Assembly (NCBI GenBank): GCA_030624545.1
Contig: JAUXJX010000149.1
Coordinates: 1-5,855, forward strand
Direction: 5' to 3'
Length of the DNA stretch: 5,855 nt
DNA from: Bacteroidota bacterium
GTDB taxonomy: Bacteria; Zhuqueibacterota; JdFR-76; DREG01
Translations under genes and position numbers: made by a program
In this document: positions 5,659 to 5,855 of the stretch, piece by piece
Position numbering within the stretch: position 1 is the first letter of the stretch
How the letters are laid out: every line of letters starts with the position of its first letter
The notes under the pieces: model-generated
What the model was told of the DNA's origin: nothing
Databases searched by the model: none
What the model saw: only the letters and a program-made list of their open reading frames with translations

Positions 5659-5855
5659 CTATTGCAGAATGGGTAAAAAGCCTCGGTTTGTCATCCTGAA
5701 TCCGCCGCTGGCGGATGAAGGATCTTGTTTGTAACTCATTCTAAGTCTCATGTAATCATATTGTTAAGGGTAGTACTGGCAAGATTCTTCGCGGAGCCTG
5801 TCCTGAGTTTACGAAGGGCTCAGAATGACATTTTGTATGATTTTGTGCATTCTGC
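5659..5855 (+). repeat. Repeat C: MITE-like element, inverted copy of repeat B
   Basis: Homologous to the reverse complement of 2128-2324. The core runs from TGTCATCCTGAA (5689-5700) to CTCAGAATGACA (5819-5830), an inverted repeat at 10 of 12. A perfect stem ATCCGCC-GCT-GGCGGAT is at 5700-5716. It also has an outer terminal repeat, GCAGAATG (5664-5671) against CATTCTGC (5848-5855), which ends exactly at the window edge. This copy may therefore be complete, but any target duplication on the right cannot be seen. It lacks the 25-base insert seen in B. Confidence 0.8.

Overview
The window looks like a chromosomal stretch from an uncultured bacterium. The best guess is the FCB side of the tree (Calditrichota/KSB1, Marinimicrobia or Zixibacteria-like), but this is low confidence. 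It rests on a small exported protein of the DUF5683-like kind common in those groups, and on the mixture of short palindromic repeat families that fill the gaps. There is no rRNA, tRNA, CRISPR, transposase or phage gene to sharpen the placement.

Left block (1-2060, + strand): the 3' part of a GT4-family glycosyltransferase, then a complete polyprenyl-phosphate N-acetylhexosamine-1-phosphate transferase of the WecA/TagO/MraY superfamily. The two are 62 bases apart and probably co-transcribed. Together they suggest a surface polysaccharide locus: the membrane enzyme loads the first sugar phosphate onto the lipid carrier and the glycosyltransferase extends it.

Middle (2061-3637): a 458-base gap upstream of the chosen start of the next gene holds one palindromic repeat (A, 2074-2401) that encloses a second repeat of another family (B, 2128-2324). 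Then comes a 270-residue exported or membrane protein of unknown function. It faces the next gene tail to tail across 306 bases, which contain a third palindromic element (E, 3375-3536) and a fragment of the B family (D, 3546-3591).

Right block (3638-5514, - strand): a NAD(P)-dependent dehydrogenase resembling 2,4-diaminopentanoate dehydrogenase/DapB, followed 83 bases downstream by a lipoprotein-type metal-dependent cyclase/kynurenine-formamidase-like hydrolase. A plausible sigma70-type promoter with a 15-bp dyad in its spacer lies upstream of the dehydrogenase. The two may form one unit, but no shared pathway can be proved. The window closes with a second full copy of the B family (C, 5659-5855) in opposite orientation, so B and C bracket the three genes between them.

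I found no convincing new multi-gene system. The most unusual content is the nested and inverted palindromic repeats, the promoter dyad, and the predicted membrane anchoring of the cyclase-family hydrolase.
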